Assembly (NCBI GenBank): GCA_046538375.1
Contig: JBKHJA010000057.1
Coordinates: 1 to 15,509, forward strand
Direction of reading: 5' to 3'
Length of the DNA: 15,509 bases
Source: JBKHJA01 sp046538375
GTDB lineage: Bacteria; Acidobacteriota; Aminicenantia; Aminicenantales; Aminicenantaceae
The position numbers were made by a program, and so were the translations under genes. Below the pieces are notes generated by a model. The model saw only the letters and a program-made list of their open reading frames with translations, ran no database searches and had not been told where the DNA came from. Positions within the stretch are counted from its first letter, which is position 1. Each line of letters begins with the position of its first letter. Below, one piece after another: positions 1 through 6,698 of this stretch.

Positions 1-2
1 CT

Positions 3-197
3 GTGGGAGTGGACGAGGCCAAGATTCTCAGATATATAGAGTGGCAACAGGCCCATAAGGGTAGGGAAGAGACAATTCGTTTCATGCAGCTACTTCACTA
101 TTCTGTGAATGAAGAAATTGTCACTCTCAGTAGAGGCGCAGAACTAGCTAATAAGAGCCTCGTGGACGTGCGGAAGGAAGTCAAGGCAGTTGTATGA
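3..197 (+). CDS. C-terminal part of a protein cut by the window edge; possibly an ImmA/IrrE-type regulator or peptidase
   Basis: The reading frame is open from the first bases of the window and ends at TGA 195-197, so this is probably the 3' end of a longer gene. The GTG at position 3 need not be the real start. The visible 64 residues are helical and hydrophilic. The segment around residues 36-55 (VNEEIVTLSRGAELANKSLV) resembles the helical C-terminal tail of many ImmA/IrrE or HTH-type proteins, where an 'I(T/S)LSRAAEL' helix precedes the end. No catalytic residues are visible. The assignment rests on that one motif and is weak. The frame is followed by AT-rich DNA and the hairpin at 339-392, which fits the end of a transcription unit. 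Confidence 0.45.
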   Translation: MGVDEAKILRYIEWQQAHKGREETIRFMQLLHYSVNEEIVTLSRGAELANKSLVDVRKEVKAVV

Positions 198-516
198 TAT
201 TTTTTTATATGTGAGAAAATAATAAAGAAACAACGTCTTATATGTTGAGACTCTTAAGAATAAAAATAAGAATGGAGGAACAAGCTGAAAATTTGACAAT
301 TTTGGTTAATAATTGCTATATTTTATATAGAAAAAAATGCCCCATGTGATCCCCGGGGAATTAATAAATTTTCCCGGGCAGTACCATGGGGCTTTACTTT
401 TTTAGGGAATAAACTAAATTTAAATTTTTTAAGTTTAATAATATTGCTGCCTGGCAGAGATGAAAAGGGAGTGGATGCTCCGGCAAGAAGCCTGATATTT
501 AGAGAAAAAAAGAATC
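198..516. other. Intergenic gap between two convergent genes
   Basis: No supported coding sequence was found here. The stretch is AT-rich. Its one clear element is the large inverted repeat at 339-392, listed separately. The flanking genes converge on it: the partial gene ends at 197 and the radical SAM gene ends at 517 from the other side. Confidence 0.6.
331..405. terminator. Large two-part hairpin, probable bidirectional terminator
   Basis: The outer arms GCCCCATG (339-346) and CATGGGGC (385-392) are perfect complements. Inside them CCCGGG (352-357) pairs with CCCGGG (373-378), extended by GAA with TTT across a 9-nt loop. The structure is preceded by a run of A (331-337) and followed by a T-rich tract (393-403), so it can act as an intrinsic terminator on both strands. 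That fits its place between two convergent genes. The length and internal loop are larger than a minimal terminator needs. Confidence 0.65.
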
Positions 517-1272
517 CTAAAAAAGCACTTCGGCTTTCATGCCTCTTTTTCTGAGTTCATCCACCAGCCTTTTTTTGTATTCAAAGAAAAATTTTTCTGT
601 GGCTGCTTTTTCCAGCCTATGTCCATGGTAAAATTTTTTTATGGTCCAGAGATAATTCATCCTGTCTATGTAGACCTTGTCTGCCTTTCCCTGCAGCTTT
701 TCTACCAGTTTTTCTGGACTGCCGGGAAGAAGAGGGCCCACAAAAGCGAAGGTCTTGATTTTTTGGGAGTGGATTTCCCCAAGGGCTTCAAGACGCTCTT
801 TTATCGACGATGCCCGGGGTTCGAACAGTCGGGCTATGTTTGGATTATCTGTTGTGATGGTGAATCCTACTTCAATTTCCTCAAACTGCTGGAAGAGGTC
901 CAGATCCCGCAGGACAAGTGCTGATTTTGTTTGAATGTACATGGGGAATTGTATTGCGGCCAGCTCCTTTAAGCACTGCCGGGTGAGTTTGTATTTTTTC
1001 TCCGCCGGCTGGTAGGGATCACAGACAGAGGAAATCCAAATTTTTCCCCTTTTGGCCTTCTCCAGCTGCTTTTTCAGAATAAGAGGGGCATTGATCTTGA
1101 CATCCACAAATTGCCCCCAAGGTTCCTGGTGTCCTGAGTATCGTCTCATGAACAGACGGGCATAGCAGTAGGCACAGCTCAACTGACACCCCGTATAAGG
1201 ATTGAGGCAGTAGTCAAAAACTTTGGATTTATTGAGGATGCTTTTGGCTTGAATCTCTCTGACTTTTATCAT
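517..1272 (-). CDS. SPL-family radical SAM protein (Rv2578c / spore photoproduct lyase-like)
   Basis: This 251-residue protein has the radical SAM cluster motif C29-x3-C33-x2-C36, followed by tyrosine (CQLSCAYCYA), near the N terminus. It is preceded by 'NPYTGC', typical of the SPL-like family (COG1533, including Rv2578c). The family binds a 4Fe-4S cluster and cleaves S-adenosylmethionine. Most members have no known substrate, and true spore photoproduct lyase is a distant relative. The segment 'ISSVCDPYQPAEKK' (residues about 81-94) is also characteristic. The ATG is preceded by AGGA at 1286-1283 with a 10-nt spacer. A perfect palindrome (1289-1305) lies just upstream and may be an operator. 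The gene ends in TAG and stands alone. The family call is firm; the substrate is unknown. Confidence 0.9.
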   Translation of the reverse strand: MIKVREIQAKSILNKSKVFDYCLNPYTGCQLSCAYCYARLFMRRYSGHQEPWGQFVDVKINAPLILKKQLEKAKRGKIWISSVCDPYQPAEKKYKLTRQCLKELAAIQFPMYIQTKSALVLRDLDLFQQFEEIEVGFTITTDNPNIARLFEPRASSIKERLEALGEIHSQKIKTFAFVGPLLPGSPEKLVEKLQGKADKVYIDRMNYLWTIKKFYHGHRLEKAATEKFFFEYKKRLVDELRKRGMKAEVLF

Positions 1273-1288
1273 GGGTATTGGATCCTGC

Positions 1289-1305
1289 CCATTCCGCCGG
1301 AATGG
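1289..1305. promoter_or_regulatory. Perfect 17-bp palindrome upstream of the radical SAM gene
   Basis: CCATTCCG-C-CGGAATGG is a perfect 8-1-8 inverted repeat starting 17 bp upstream of the radical SAM start codon. Its size, symmetry and position fit an operator for a dimeric repressor. In the transcript it could also fold as a hairpin in the 5' leader. No regulator gene is adjacent, so the role is inferred. Confidence 0.4.
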
Positions 1306-1524
1306 TCATGGATTTTTCCGTATAGAGGATATATTACAAAAGAAAGTCTCACTTGAAAACAATTTGGTCATGCAGGTAAGCATCCTTATTTCCGTTAGGA
1401 TTAAGGGTTTTTCGACGAAACCTCCCCATCCGTCCTCACTTCCGCACTTGATAGAAACAATGAAGTCCATGATCCCATCCCGAGAAGCTTGTTTTTTTTC
1501 TGGACTGAAATTCGATAAAATTGT

Positions 1525-1553
1525 TTGACACTTACTGCTTGCTCTGCTATAAG
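1525..1553 (+). promoter_or_regulatory. Sigma70-type promoter upstream of the DUF5658 gene
   Basis: TTGACA (1525-1530), a 17-bp spacer and TATAAG (1548-1553) give a near-consensus sigma70/sigmaA promoter on the + strand. Transcription would start near 1560, about 105 nt before the DUF5658 ATG. The spacing is ideal and only one base departs from consensus. Confidence 0.6.
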
Positions 1554-1664
1554 CTTATTTTCGAAGAAGGAAAAGGAACAATCACTGTGAACCACGGAGA
1601 CATTACAGTCAATCCAGAGATCTGGCAGGATTAAGACTGAACACCTATTCCCCGATTTTAGGCC

Positions 1665-2117
1665 ATGACTGCTGATAGACGTCAGTTAAAAGACCGCAGA
1701 GCCAAGCCCACCCCGGCCCTAAGCCGTTACTCCGTTATCGGGCGCCGGAGAGAGAAACGCCGTCTCGGCGAGGATGAAAATTATTATGTGGATAGATACG
1801 AGACCCATTATCTGGTTTTGATTGTTTCCATTTTGGCTCTGTGCCTTCTGGATGTTTATTTCACCTTGAATTTGCTGCAGCTAGGGGCTGAAGAATTGAA
1901 TCCATTCATGTCCCTTCTCATCAAAAAAGAGCCGGTCCTTTCTCTGGTTTTGAAATACCTGGTCACTGCTGGCAGTTTAATAGTCCTCCTTTTGCACAAA
2001 AATTTTAGAATTTTTGGCAGGCTTAAGGCTTACTCGCTGATCTATGGAGTCTTTTCCCTTTACTTCCTGTTGATGCTTTATGAAATCTATTTCTTCATCA
2101 CCCACAGGGTGATATAA
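1665..2117 (+). CDS. DUF5658 family membrane protein
   Basis: This is a 150-residue protein. Its N-terminal 40 residues are very basic and carry repeated 'DRR' and 'RRR' motifs. They are followed by about three membrane segments (residues about 45-70, 85-105 and 118-142). The sequence LDVYFTLNLLQLGAEELNPFM at the first segment, with its D..T...L..G..E.NP.M pattern, is the signature of DUF5658. The function of the family is unknown. The promoter at 1525-1553 is well placed to drive it. The ribosome binding site is weak: only TTAGG, very close to the ATG at 1665. The start is therefore less certain than the gene. Confidence 0.8.
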   Translation: MTADRRQLKDRRAKPTPALSRYSVIGRRREKRRLGEDENYYVDRYETHYLVLIVSILALCLLDVYFTLNLLQLGAEELNPFMSLLIKKEPVLSLVLKYLVTAGSLIVLLLHKNFRIFGRLKAYSLIYGVFSLYFLLMLYEIYFFITHRVI

Positions 2118-2399
2118 GCACCTGCATTCCAGGAACCGTGATCCACCTCGGCTATGGATCTTTTCACCAGAAAATCAGATACATAGAAGGGAAGTACAGA
2201 AGTTCCAACAATTTTATGGAGACTAAAAGAGGTTTCTTTTTTAAGGCGTCTTTACCTGTAGAGGGTATAAAAATCTAATGCCTGTTTTAGAAAGCAGGGG
2301 ACCGTGAGATGCTTTTCTTTTTAAGCGGTTGGAGAGGAAAGAAAAGAGAAGCAGGTTTGTGGGAATGAGAGGATTCGGTTAAAATTAAGGCTTGACAAG

Positions 2400-2837
2400 T
2401 TGGGATTGATGGAAAAGAGGAAGCGAGTTAAAAACCTCCTGTTTGTCTGCTACGGCAATATCTGCCGAAGCCCCATGGCAGAGAGGCTGGGCAGAAAGAT
2501 GTTTGGGGAGAAGATGCACATTGAGAGTGCCGGAGTATCACCCACAGCCTCTGGCCCCACCGAAGAAGCCATCCAGACCATGCGGTCCCTTTTTGGCCTG
2601 GATATTTCCGACCACCGGCCCAGGCATATCCAGGATGTCTCTGTGGAAAAGTTCGATACAGTGGTGGCTATGGATGGATATGTGTACAAACAAGTCCTGG
2701 CAACAAACAGGATTCCTGAACGGAAAATCATCCAGTGGAATATTGAAGATCCTATTTCCCTGGGACTGGAGGGGTACAAGAAAATCGCCAGGAAGATTCA
2801 GAAAAACCTGCAGGAATTCAAGACTTCTTTTCTTTGA
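2400..2837 (+). CDS. Low-molecular-weight protein tyrosine phosphatase
   Basis: This is a cytoplasmic phosphatase of the LMW-PTP family (about 145 residues, normal length). The P-loop VCYGNICRSP carries the catalytic cysteine C17 and phosphate-binding R23 in the C-x5-R signature. The later 'EDP' segment supplies the general acid D117. Both halves of the active site are present, so it should be active. Bacterial relatives act on phosphotyrosine proteins, often linked to capsule or exopolysaccharide control or to arginine phosphorylation, and the sequence does not say which applies here. The start is ambiguous. TTG at 2400 has a weak TTAAGG at 2385-2390 and fits spacing better than ATG at 2409. 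No partner kinase is visible. Confidence 0.9.
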   Translation: MGLMEKRKRVKNLLFVCYGNICRSPMAERLGRKMFGEKMHIESAGVSPTASGPTEEAIQTMRSLFGLDISDHRPRHIQDVSVEKFDTVVAMDGYVYKQVLATNRIPERKIIQWNIEDPISLGLEGYKKIARKIQKNLQEFKTSFL

Positions 2838-2945
2838 ATTCAAGCCACAGAGTAGAAAATTTGTTTTTTTCATTTTTTTAATTTCTTCGAGCGAAGCCAT
2901 ATGATATATAGGGAAAAGGAAAAAAAAGGAAAACAGCATTTCAAA

Positions 2946-2952
2946 AAGGAGG
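2946..2952 (+). promoter_or_regulatory. Strong ribosome binding site of the DUF2892 gene
   Basis: AAGGAGG ends 7 nt before the ATG at 2960. It is a near-perfect anti-16S match, which fixes the start of this short gene. Confidence 0.75.
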
Positions 2953-2959
2953 TTTTTCC

Positions 2960-3178
2960 ATGAAAAAGAACATGGGAGCAGCGGACCGCATCATCCGAAC
3001 TCTCCTGGCCGTACTGGTGGCGGTACTCTACTTTACAAACCAGATTTCGGGAACAGCGGCGGTCATACTGGGCATATTCGCCGTTATTTTTCTTCTCACC
3101 AGTTTGGTGGGATTTTGTCCCCTGTATGTTCCTTTTAAAATTTCGACCAGAAGAAAGGAAGAAAGGCCGAAGATTTGA
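2960..3178 (+). CDS. DUF2892 (YgaP-like) small inner membrane protein
   Basis: This 72-residue protein has two hydrophobic helices (residues about 12-27 and 32-50) and a short basic tail. It opens with MKKNMGAADRIIRTLLA and ends its second helix with 'LVGFCPLY', both hallmarks of the DUF2892/YgaP transmembrane domain. In YgaP this domain anchors a rhodanese; free-standing copies such as this one have no established role. C53 in 'GFCPLY' is conserved in the family. The start is fixed by a strong AAGGAGG site. The next gene begins about 107 bp downstream and is probably transcribed separately. Confidence 0.88.
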   Translation: MKKNMGAADRIIRTLLAVLVAVLYFTNQISGTAAVILGIFAVIFLLTSLVGFCPLYVPFKISTRRKEERPKI

Positions 3179-3284
3179 TAGAATTCTTTTTTAAACATAT
3201 TCATTTATGACATCGAAGGTTCCAGCACCAGTTCGCTGGCATAAGAAATATGTTAAGAATGATGATAATAGAAGGAGAGTTATA

Positions 3285-4649
3285 ATGAAATTTGCCGATT
3301 ATTCTTTCAAAGAAGCGCCTCAGATCAAGATTTCTCCACCTGGGCCAAAGTCTCAACATTATCTCAAGTTCCAGTCTTCTTATGAAGGTTCTGCTGTTTC
3401 TTATCCAAGAGGGATGCCCATGGCCCTTCGCCGGGCAAAAGGAGCGACTGTTGAAGATGTGGACAGTAATATATACATCGATTTCTTTGGGGGAGCTGGG
3501 GTGATGAATGTGGGTCATTCCAACGCCAAAGTGATCGAAGCCGCTGAGCGTCAAATTAAAGACCTCACTCATGCCTTAGATGTTCCCTTTCCTGCCCGTA
3601 GAGAGCTGGTAGAAACGCTTCTCTCTATCCTGCCCGATGAATTGAACCGGGTTTTTTTCGGAGGCCCTACTGGTTCAGATGCGGTTGAAGCAGCAGTAAA
3701 ACTTGCCAGATATAACACAAGACGTTTTCCAATGATCGCTTTTGAAGGCAGCTACCATGGAATGACGGCCGGAGCTCTTTCCCTCACCAGCGGCCTTAGC
3801 TTTAAGGAAGATTTCCTTCCCCTGATTCCAGAGGTTCATTTTGTTCCTTATGCTTACTGCTACCGCTGCGCTTTTAATAAAGAGCCTGGAAAATGTGATC
3901 TGGAATGTGCCAAATATATTGAGCATATCCTCGATGATCCTCATTCTGGAGTAGGAAAACCGGCTGCCATCATTATTGAATCTATTCAGGGCGAAGGAGG
4001 ATCTATAGTGCCTCCTGAGGAATTCGTTTCAAGAATTCGAGATATTTGTGATAAGCATGAAATTATTATGATCGCAGATGAGATTCAGGCAGGTCTATGC
4101 CGGACGGGAAAAATGTTTGCTTTCCAGCACAGCAAAATTAAGCCAGATATAATCACTCTAAGTAAAGGTCTTGGAGGTGTTGGCTTCCCTCTCTCCTGTA
4201 TTGCCTACAAGGAAAGGTTTGATAAATGGCCGCCAGCCAAGCATATCGGCACTTTTCGGGGAAATGTCATTGCCTTTGCTGCTGGAGCGGCAGCATTAAA
4301 TTTTATGGTTCAAAATAAACTGGCCGATCATGCTAAGAATCTTGGCCAAGAAATGCTGGCCATGCTGGATGAGCTTAAGCGGGATTCCTCTGTGGTGGGA
4401 GATGTTCGGGGCAAAGGTCTTATGATTGGAGTTGAACTGGTAAGAAATAAAGAAACCAAAAAACCAGCTCCAGATCTAGCAAAAAAGATACGATCCGTGT
4501 GCCATGCTCACGGCCTTTTGATCGAGATCGGCGGCCATTACAGCAATGTTGCCCGCTTTCTCCCACCCCTTGTTCTCAGCAGAGAGTTAGCGAGAAAGGG
4601 GATAGAAATTTTCATGGATTCAGTAAGAGAAAAAGAAAAATCGTTATAA
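3285..4649 (+). CDS. Class III PLP-dependent aminotransferase (ornithine/GABA aminotransferase-like)
   Basis: This is a fold-type I PLP enzyme of the class III aminotransferase family, 454 residues from the chosen start. The 'GSDAVEAAVKLAR' segment (residues 130-142), 'EGSYHGMT', 'IIIESIQGEGG', the PLP-pairing D265 in 'MIADEIQAG', and the Schiff-base lysine K294 in 'LSKGLGG' are all present. The subgroup carries a cysteine insert (C192, C195, C204, C208) seen in 'aspartate aminotransferase family' proteins of archaea and anaerobes, some of which are omega-aminotransferases or amino-acid racemases. The substrate cannot be read from sequence. The frame is open upstream to 3207, but GGAG at 3274-3277 with a 7-nt spacer picks the ATG at 3285. 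It lies next to the methyltransferase cluster, but in a separate unit convergent with the activator gene. Confidence 0.9.
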   Translation: MKFADYSFKEAPQIKISPPGPKSQHYLKFQSSYEGSAVSYPRGMPMALRRAKGATVEDVDSNIYIDFFGGAGVMNVGHSNAKVIEAAERQIKDLTHALDVPFPARRELVETLLSILPDELNRVFFGGPTGSDAVEAAVKLARYNTRRFPMIAFEGSYHGMTAGALSLTSGLSFKEDFLPLIPEVHFVPYAYCYRCAFNKEPGKCDLECAKYIEHILDDPHSGVGKPAAIIIESIQGEGGSIVPPEEFVSRIRDICDKHEIIMIADEIQAGLCRTGKMFAFQHSKIKPDIITLSKGLGGVGFPLSCIAYKERFDKWPPAKHIGTFRGNVIAFAAGAAALNFMVQNKLADHAKNLGQEMLAMLDELKRDSSVVGDVRGKGLMIGVELVRNKETKKPAPDLAKKIRSVCHAHGLLIEIGGHYSNVARFLPPLVLSRELARKGIEIFMDSVREKEKSL

Positions 4650-4754
4650 AAAACTAACCTTTCCTGCTCTGATTCAGGGGAGCCTTTCCATTTGCCCGCT
4701 TTGTCTTATCCAATATTTTTGTTTCTCTTTTCTTCTGAGCACTATTTTTTCATA

Positions 4755-5435
4755 TTATTCATTGGTCAATCCATATTTTTTTCTAAGATTCTGATCGTAA
4801 GAAGCTTTTCTTTCAGGACAGCGCTTTCTCGGACACAGCTGACAGGAAGAAAAAGTAACTTCTGTGGGAAATAGAATACCTGATATGGATTTTCTGGGGA
4901 TCATCAGCATGCTTTCAGTCAGTGTGACTCCCACCAGGTCTAATTCACGGCCGAACAATGAAAACAATGGTTTTTGTTCTGTTACAGGCCAATTCTCTAA
5001 AGAGCCAGGACTCATGCTGGCTAGCTTTTTAATCCCATAATTTTGCCGTATATGATTCTCTAAATATTTTTCTAATAATCGAAGAGCCTCGTCTCCAATG
5101 TTCTCAAGATAATACTGTTTGAGGAGATCATTGGATGAACTGGCCTTGTTTTCTAGAGCCTTACCTATGGTGATGACATAAGGAAAGACTTTTTCCACTT
5201 TTTGGAGATTAAGGCTTAATACGCGGCTGGTGAAAGTCACCTTTTCAATTTCAACCTGATCTTTTTCTTTTTTAGTGATATATGAAACTTCATATAATAA
5301 TTTAGGAGAAATTAATAATTTTGATTTCTCTAATAATTCTTGGATATCAATGGAAGGATTTTTATTCTCTAATCGGAGCTCTTTAATGATGTCATTGACG
5401 CCCAAGCGGAGCGGAATCGAATCTAGGTATGGCAT
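4755..5435 (-). CDS. Corrinoid-protein activator-like protein with a methionine synthase activation-type domain
   Basis: This 226-residue protein resembles the vitamin B12-dependent methionine synthase activation domain. The key segment is 'MSPGSLENWPVTEQ' (residues 141-154), which matches the S-adenosylmethionine-binding part of that domain. A cysteine-rich tail (C198, C201, C206 in CQLCPRKRCPER) follows. Free-standing proteins of this kind commonly sit beside small corrinoid proteins in methyltransferase clusters. They are thought to support reductive methylation of the inactive Co(II) form. It has no RamA-type ferredoxin domain. It lies 57 bp downstream of the corrinoid gene on the same strand, probably in one transcript. 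The start ATG at 5435 has no clear Shine-Dalgarno sequence, so translation may depend on coupling. Confidence 0.83.
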   Translation of the reverse strand: MPYLDSIPLRLGVNDIIKELRLENKNPSIDIQELLEKSKLLISPKLLYEVSYITKKEKDQVEIEKVTFTSRVLSLNLQKVEKVFPYVITIGKALENKASSSNDLLKQYYLENIGDEALRLLEKYLENHIRQNYGIKKLASMSPGSLENWPVTEQKPLFSLFGRELDLVGVTLTESMLMIPRKSISGILFPTEVTFSSCQLCPRKRCPERKASYDQNLRKKYGLTNE

Positions 5436-5492
5436 TTAAGAAATTGGCATCCAGAATTATCTTGATTTTATTCAATCCACGTCAAAGGCTTT

Positions 5493-6125
5493 TTATTTGA
5501 GGAGATTTTTTACAAGCTCTACAGCAGAGGTGGCATCTGGAGCATAACCATCAGCATTTATTTCCTCAGCATAAGATTGTGAAATAGGGGCCCCACCGAT
5601 TATGACCTTAATATCTTTATCAAGATTGGCTTTTTTCACACTGTCAATGACTTCTTTCATGTACAGCATGGTTGTGGTTAACAGGGCTGACAGGCCTATA
5701 ATATCGGCCTTTTCTTTCTCTGCAGACTCAAGAAAATTTTCTTTGGAGACATCTGTCCCCAGATTAATGACCTCAAAACCCGCACCCTCCAGGAGCATGG
5801 CTACGATATTTTTGCCGATATCATGCAAATCCCCTTTTACGGTGCCAATAACAATTTTTCCCGCGTATTTAACATCTCCCTTAGCCAACAGTGGTTTTAC
5901 GATCTCCATTCCTGCTTTCATAGCTTTGGCTGAAACCAGTACTTCGGGAATGAAAATTTCACCATTTTTAAACTTATCGCCAACCATATTCATCCCTGAT
6001 ACTAATCCCTTATTCAAAATTTTTACTGCTGGGAGATTTTCTTTCAGTGCTTTCTCTGATAACTTACGGACTGAGTCTGCGTCACCTTTTTCTATTCCTG
6101 CCACAATTCCTTCTAGAATTTCCAT
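5493..6125 (-). CDS. Small corrinoid (B12-binding) methyl-carrier protein, MtbC/MttC-like
   Basis: This 210-residue protein has the two-domain layout of methyltransferase corrinoid proteins. A helical cap (residues about 1-85) precedes a Rossmann-like B12 domain (about 88-210). The cobalamin signature is complete: D99-x-H101-x-x-G104 supplies the lower axial histidine, 'GLSALLT' gives the S146-x-L148 element, and 'IGG' at 176-178 completes it. It shuttles a methyl group from a substrate-specific methyltransferase to a second methyltransferase. Here the MttB-like enzymes across the divergent promoter are the obvious donors. AAGGAGG at 6137-6131 fixes the start. A TTTACA/TACAAT promoter lies upstream. 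It is the only corrinoid protein in the window, so all three MttB homologues may share it. Confidence 0.93.
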   Translation of the reverse strand: MEILEGIVAGIEKGDADSVRKLSEKALKENLPAVKILNKGLVSGMNMVGDKFKNGEIFIPEVLVSAKAMKAGMEIVKPLLAKGDVKYAGKIVIGTVKGDLHDIGKNIVAMLLEGAGFEVINLGTDVSKENFLESAEKEKADIIGLSALLTTTMLYMKEVIDSVKKANLDKDIKVIIGGAPISQSYAEEINADGYAPDATSAVELVKNLLK

Positions 6126-6184
6126 TTCTTCCTCCTTTTTTGGTTACATCTGATTTCTATTAAATATTTAAAAATCGTTTTAGT

Positions 6185-6213
6185 ATTGTACTTTCTTATT
6201 AATTTTTTGTAAA
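6185..6213 (-). promoter_or_regulatory. Promoter of the corrinoid-activator pair
   Basis: Read on the minus strand, TTTACA (6213-6208), a 17-bp spacer and TACAAT (6190-6185) form a sigma70-type promoter. There is one mismatch in each hexamer. Transcription would begin near 6178, about 50 nt before the corrinoid start codon. Confidence 0.55.
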
Positions 6214-6450
6214 AAGATGCTAATTTATACATGATTTTTTTGTTTTTTTCATTTATGGAAAGGTATCACATACTACTCCATGAAATTTCCTGTTTTTCTC
6301 TGATACAAACCATCGGAATCAGGTTCGACTTTTTTCCACAAACATCTTTAAAAAGAGGAAACTGTTTGGTATATTGATTTTGGCTGAAGGCTGTTTTTTC
6401 CTCATTTTGTTATAAAATATAAGAAAATAAGTAACGAGCAGAAACAGCTT

Positions 6451-6520
6451 TTTTTCATGAATAATCCAGATGGATTTCAATTTTTCATGATTTCTATTTT
6501 GCGTTGACAAATTTTCATGC
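6451..6520 (+). repeat. Three phased TTTTTCATGA-type repeats at exact 30-bp intervals
   Basis: TTTTTCATGA occurs identically at 6451-6460 and 6481-6490, and ATTTTCATGC (8 of 10 bases) at 6511-6520. The period is exactly 30 bp, close to three helical turns, so the copies face the same side of the DNA. The third copy lies in the spacer of the rightward promoter and the other two lie upstream. A further TTCATG (6522-6527) touches the -10 box. This is a plausible binding array for a transcription factor. Confidence 0.5.
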
Positions 6521-6533
6521 CTTCATGTACAAT
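6504..6533 (+). promoter_or_regulatory. Promoter of the BCCT-MttB operon
   Basis: TTGACA (6504-6509), an 18-bp spacer and TACAAT (6528-6533) give a strong sigma70-type promoter. Transcription would start near 6541, leaving a leader of about 158 nt. The -35 box is perfect and the -10 box has one mismatch. Confidence 0.65.
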
Positions 6534-6680
6534 GCTGTGTTTTTAAAGTTCTCATGGTGTCAGGTAAAGCCAGCTTCAGTTCTTATAACTCGCCGCGTCA
6601 GTGTGCTCATATCTGCAGAAGAAAAGGGTAGTAAGCAGCGTTGCACAATGAGCTGTCGGTCTAGCTGTGCTGGATTCTAA

Positions 6681-6695
6681 TTCTCAATCGGAGAA
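6681..6695 (+). promoter_or_regulatory. Small hairpin over the transporter ribosome binding site
   Basis: TTCTC (6681-6685) can pair with GAGAA (6691-6695) across a 5-nt loop and mask the GGAG (6690-6693) that serves the ATG at 6699. GAGAAC (6691-6696) is also complementary to GTTCTC at 6548-6553 near the start of the leader. The stems are short, so any role is tentative. Confidence 0.3.
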
Positions 6696-6698
6696 CGG

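Larger units (their letters stand above)
1273..1664. other. Gene-free gap holding an operator-like palindrome and a promoter
   Basis: No convincing gene lies in these 392 bases. The open frames on either strand match no family I recognise and lack a good ribosome binding site. The supported contents are the palindrome at 1289-1305 beside the radical SAM gene and a strong rightward promoter at 1525-1553. A short stretch of protein-like sequence ending at a TAA near 1635 could be a gene remnant, but I cannot name it. Confidence 0.5.
6126..6698. other. 573-bp divergent regulatory region between the corrinoid gene and the transporter operon
   Basis: No coding sequence is supported here. The region is strongly AT-rich. 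It holds a leftward promoter (6185-6213), a rightward promoter (6504-6533), phased CATG decamers (6451-6520), a reverse-strand ATTTCATG (6279-6286) and a leader of about 160 nt before the transporter. It is the likely control point of both halves of the methyltransfer system. Confidence 0.7.

Noticed and set aside
1271..1528. Open frame of 85 codons on the plus strand
   Set aside because: It starts within the radical SAM start region on the other strand, covers the operator-like palindrome, has no ribosome site and matches no family.
1401..1595. Open frame of 64 codons on the minus strand
   Set aside because: No recognisable protein and no ribosome site; it runs antisense over the strong promoter at 1525-1553.
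6319..6510. Open frame of 63 codons on the minus strand in the divergent region
   Set aside because: Low-complexity, AT-driven sequence without a ribosome site; it overlaps the phased repeats and the -35 box.
6541..6698. Cobalamin or glycine riboswitch in the transporter leader
   Set aside because: I looked for the B12-box GCCACTG-type core and the glycine aptamer core and found neither.
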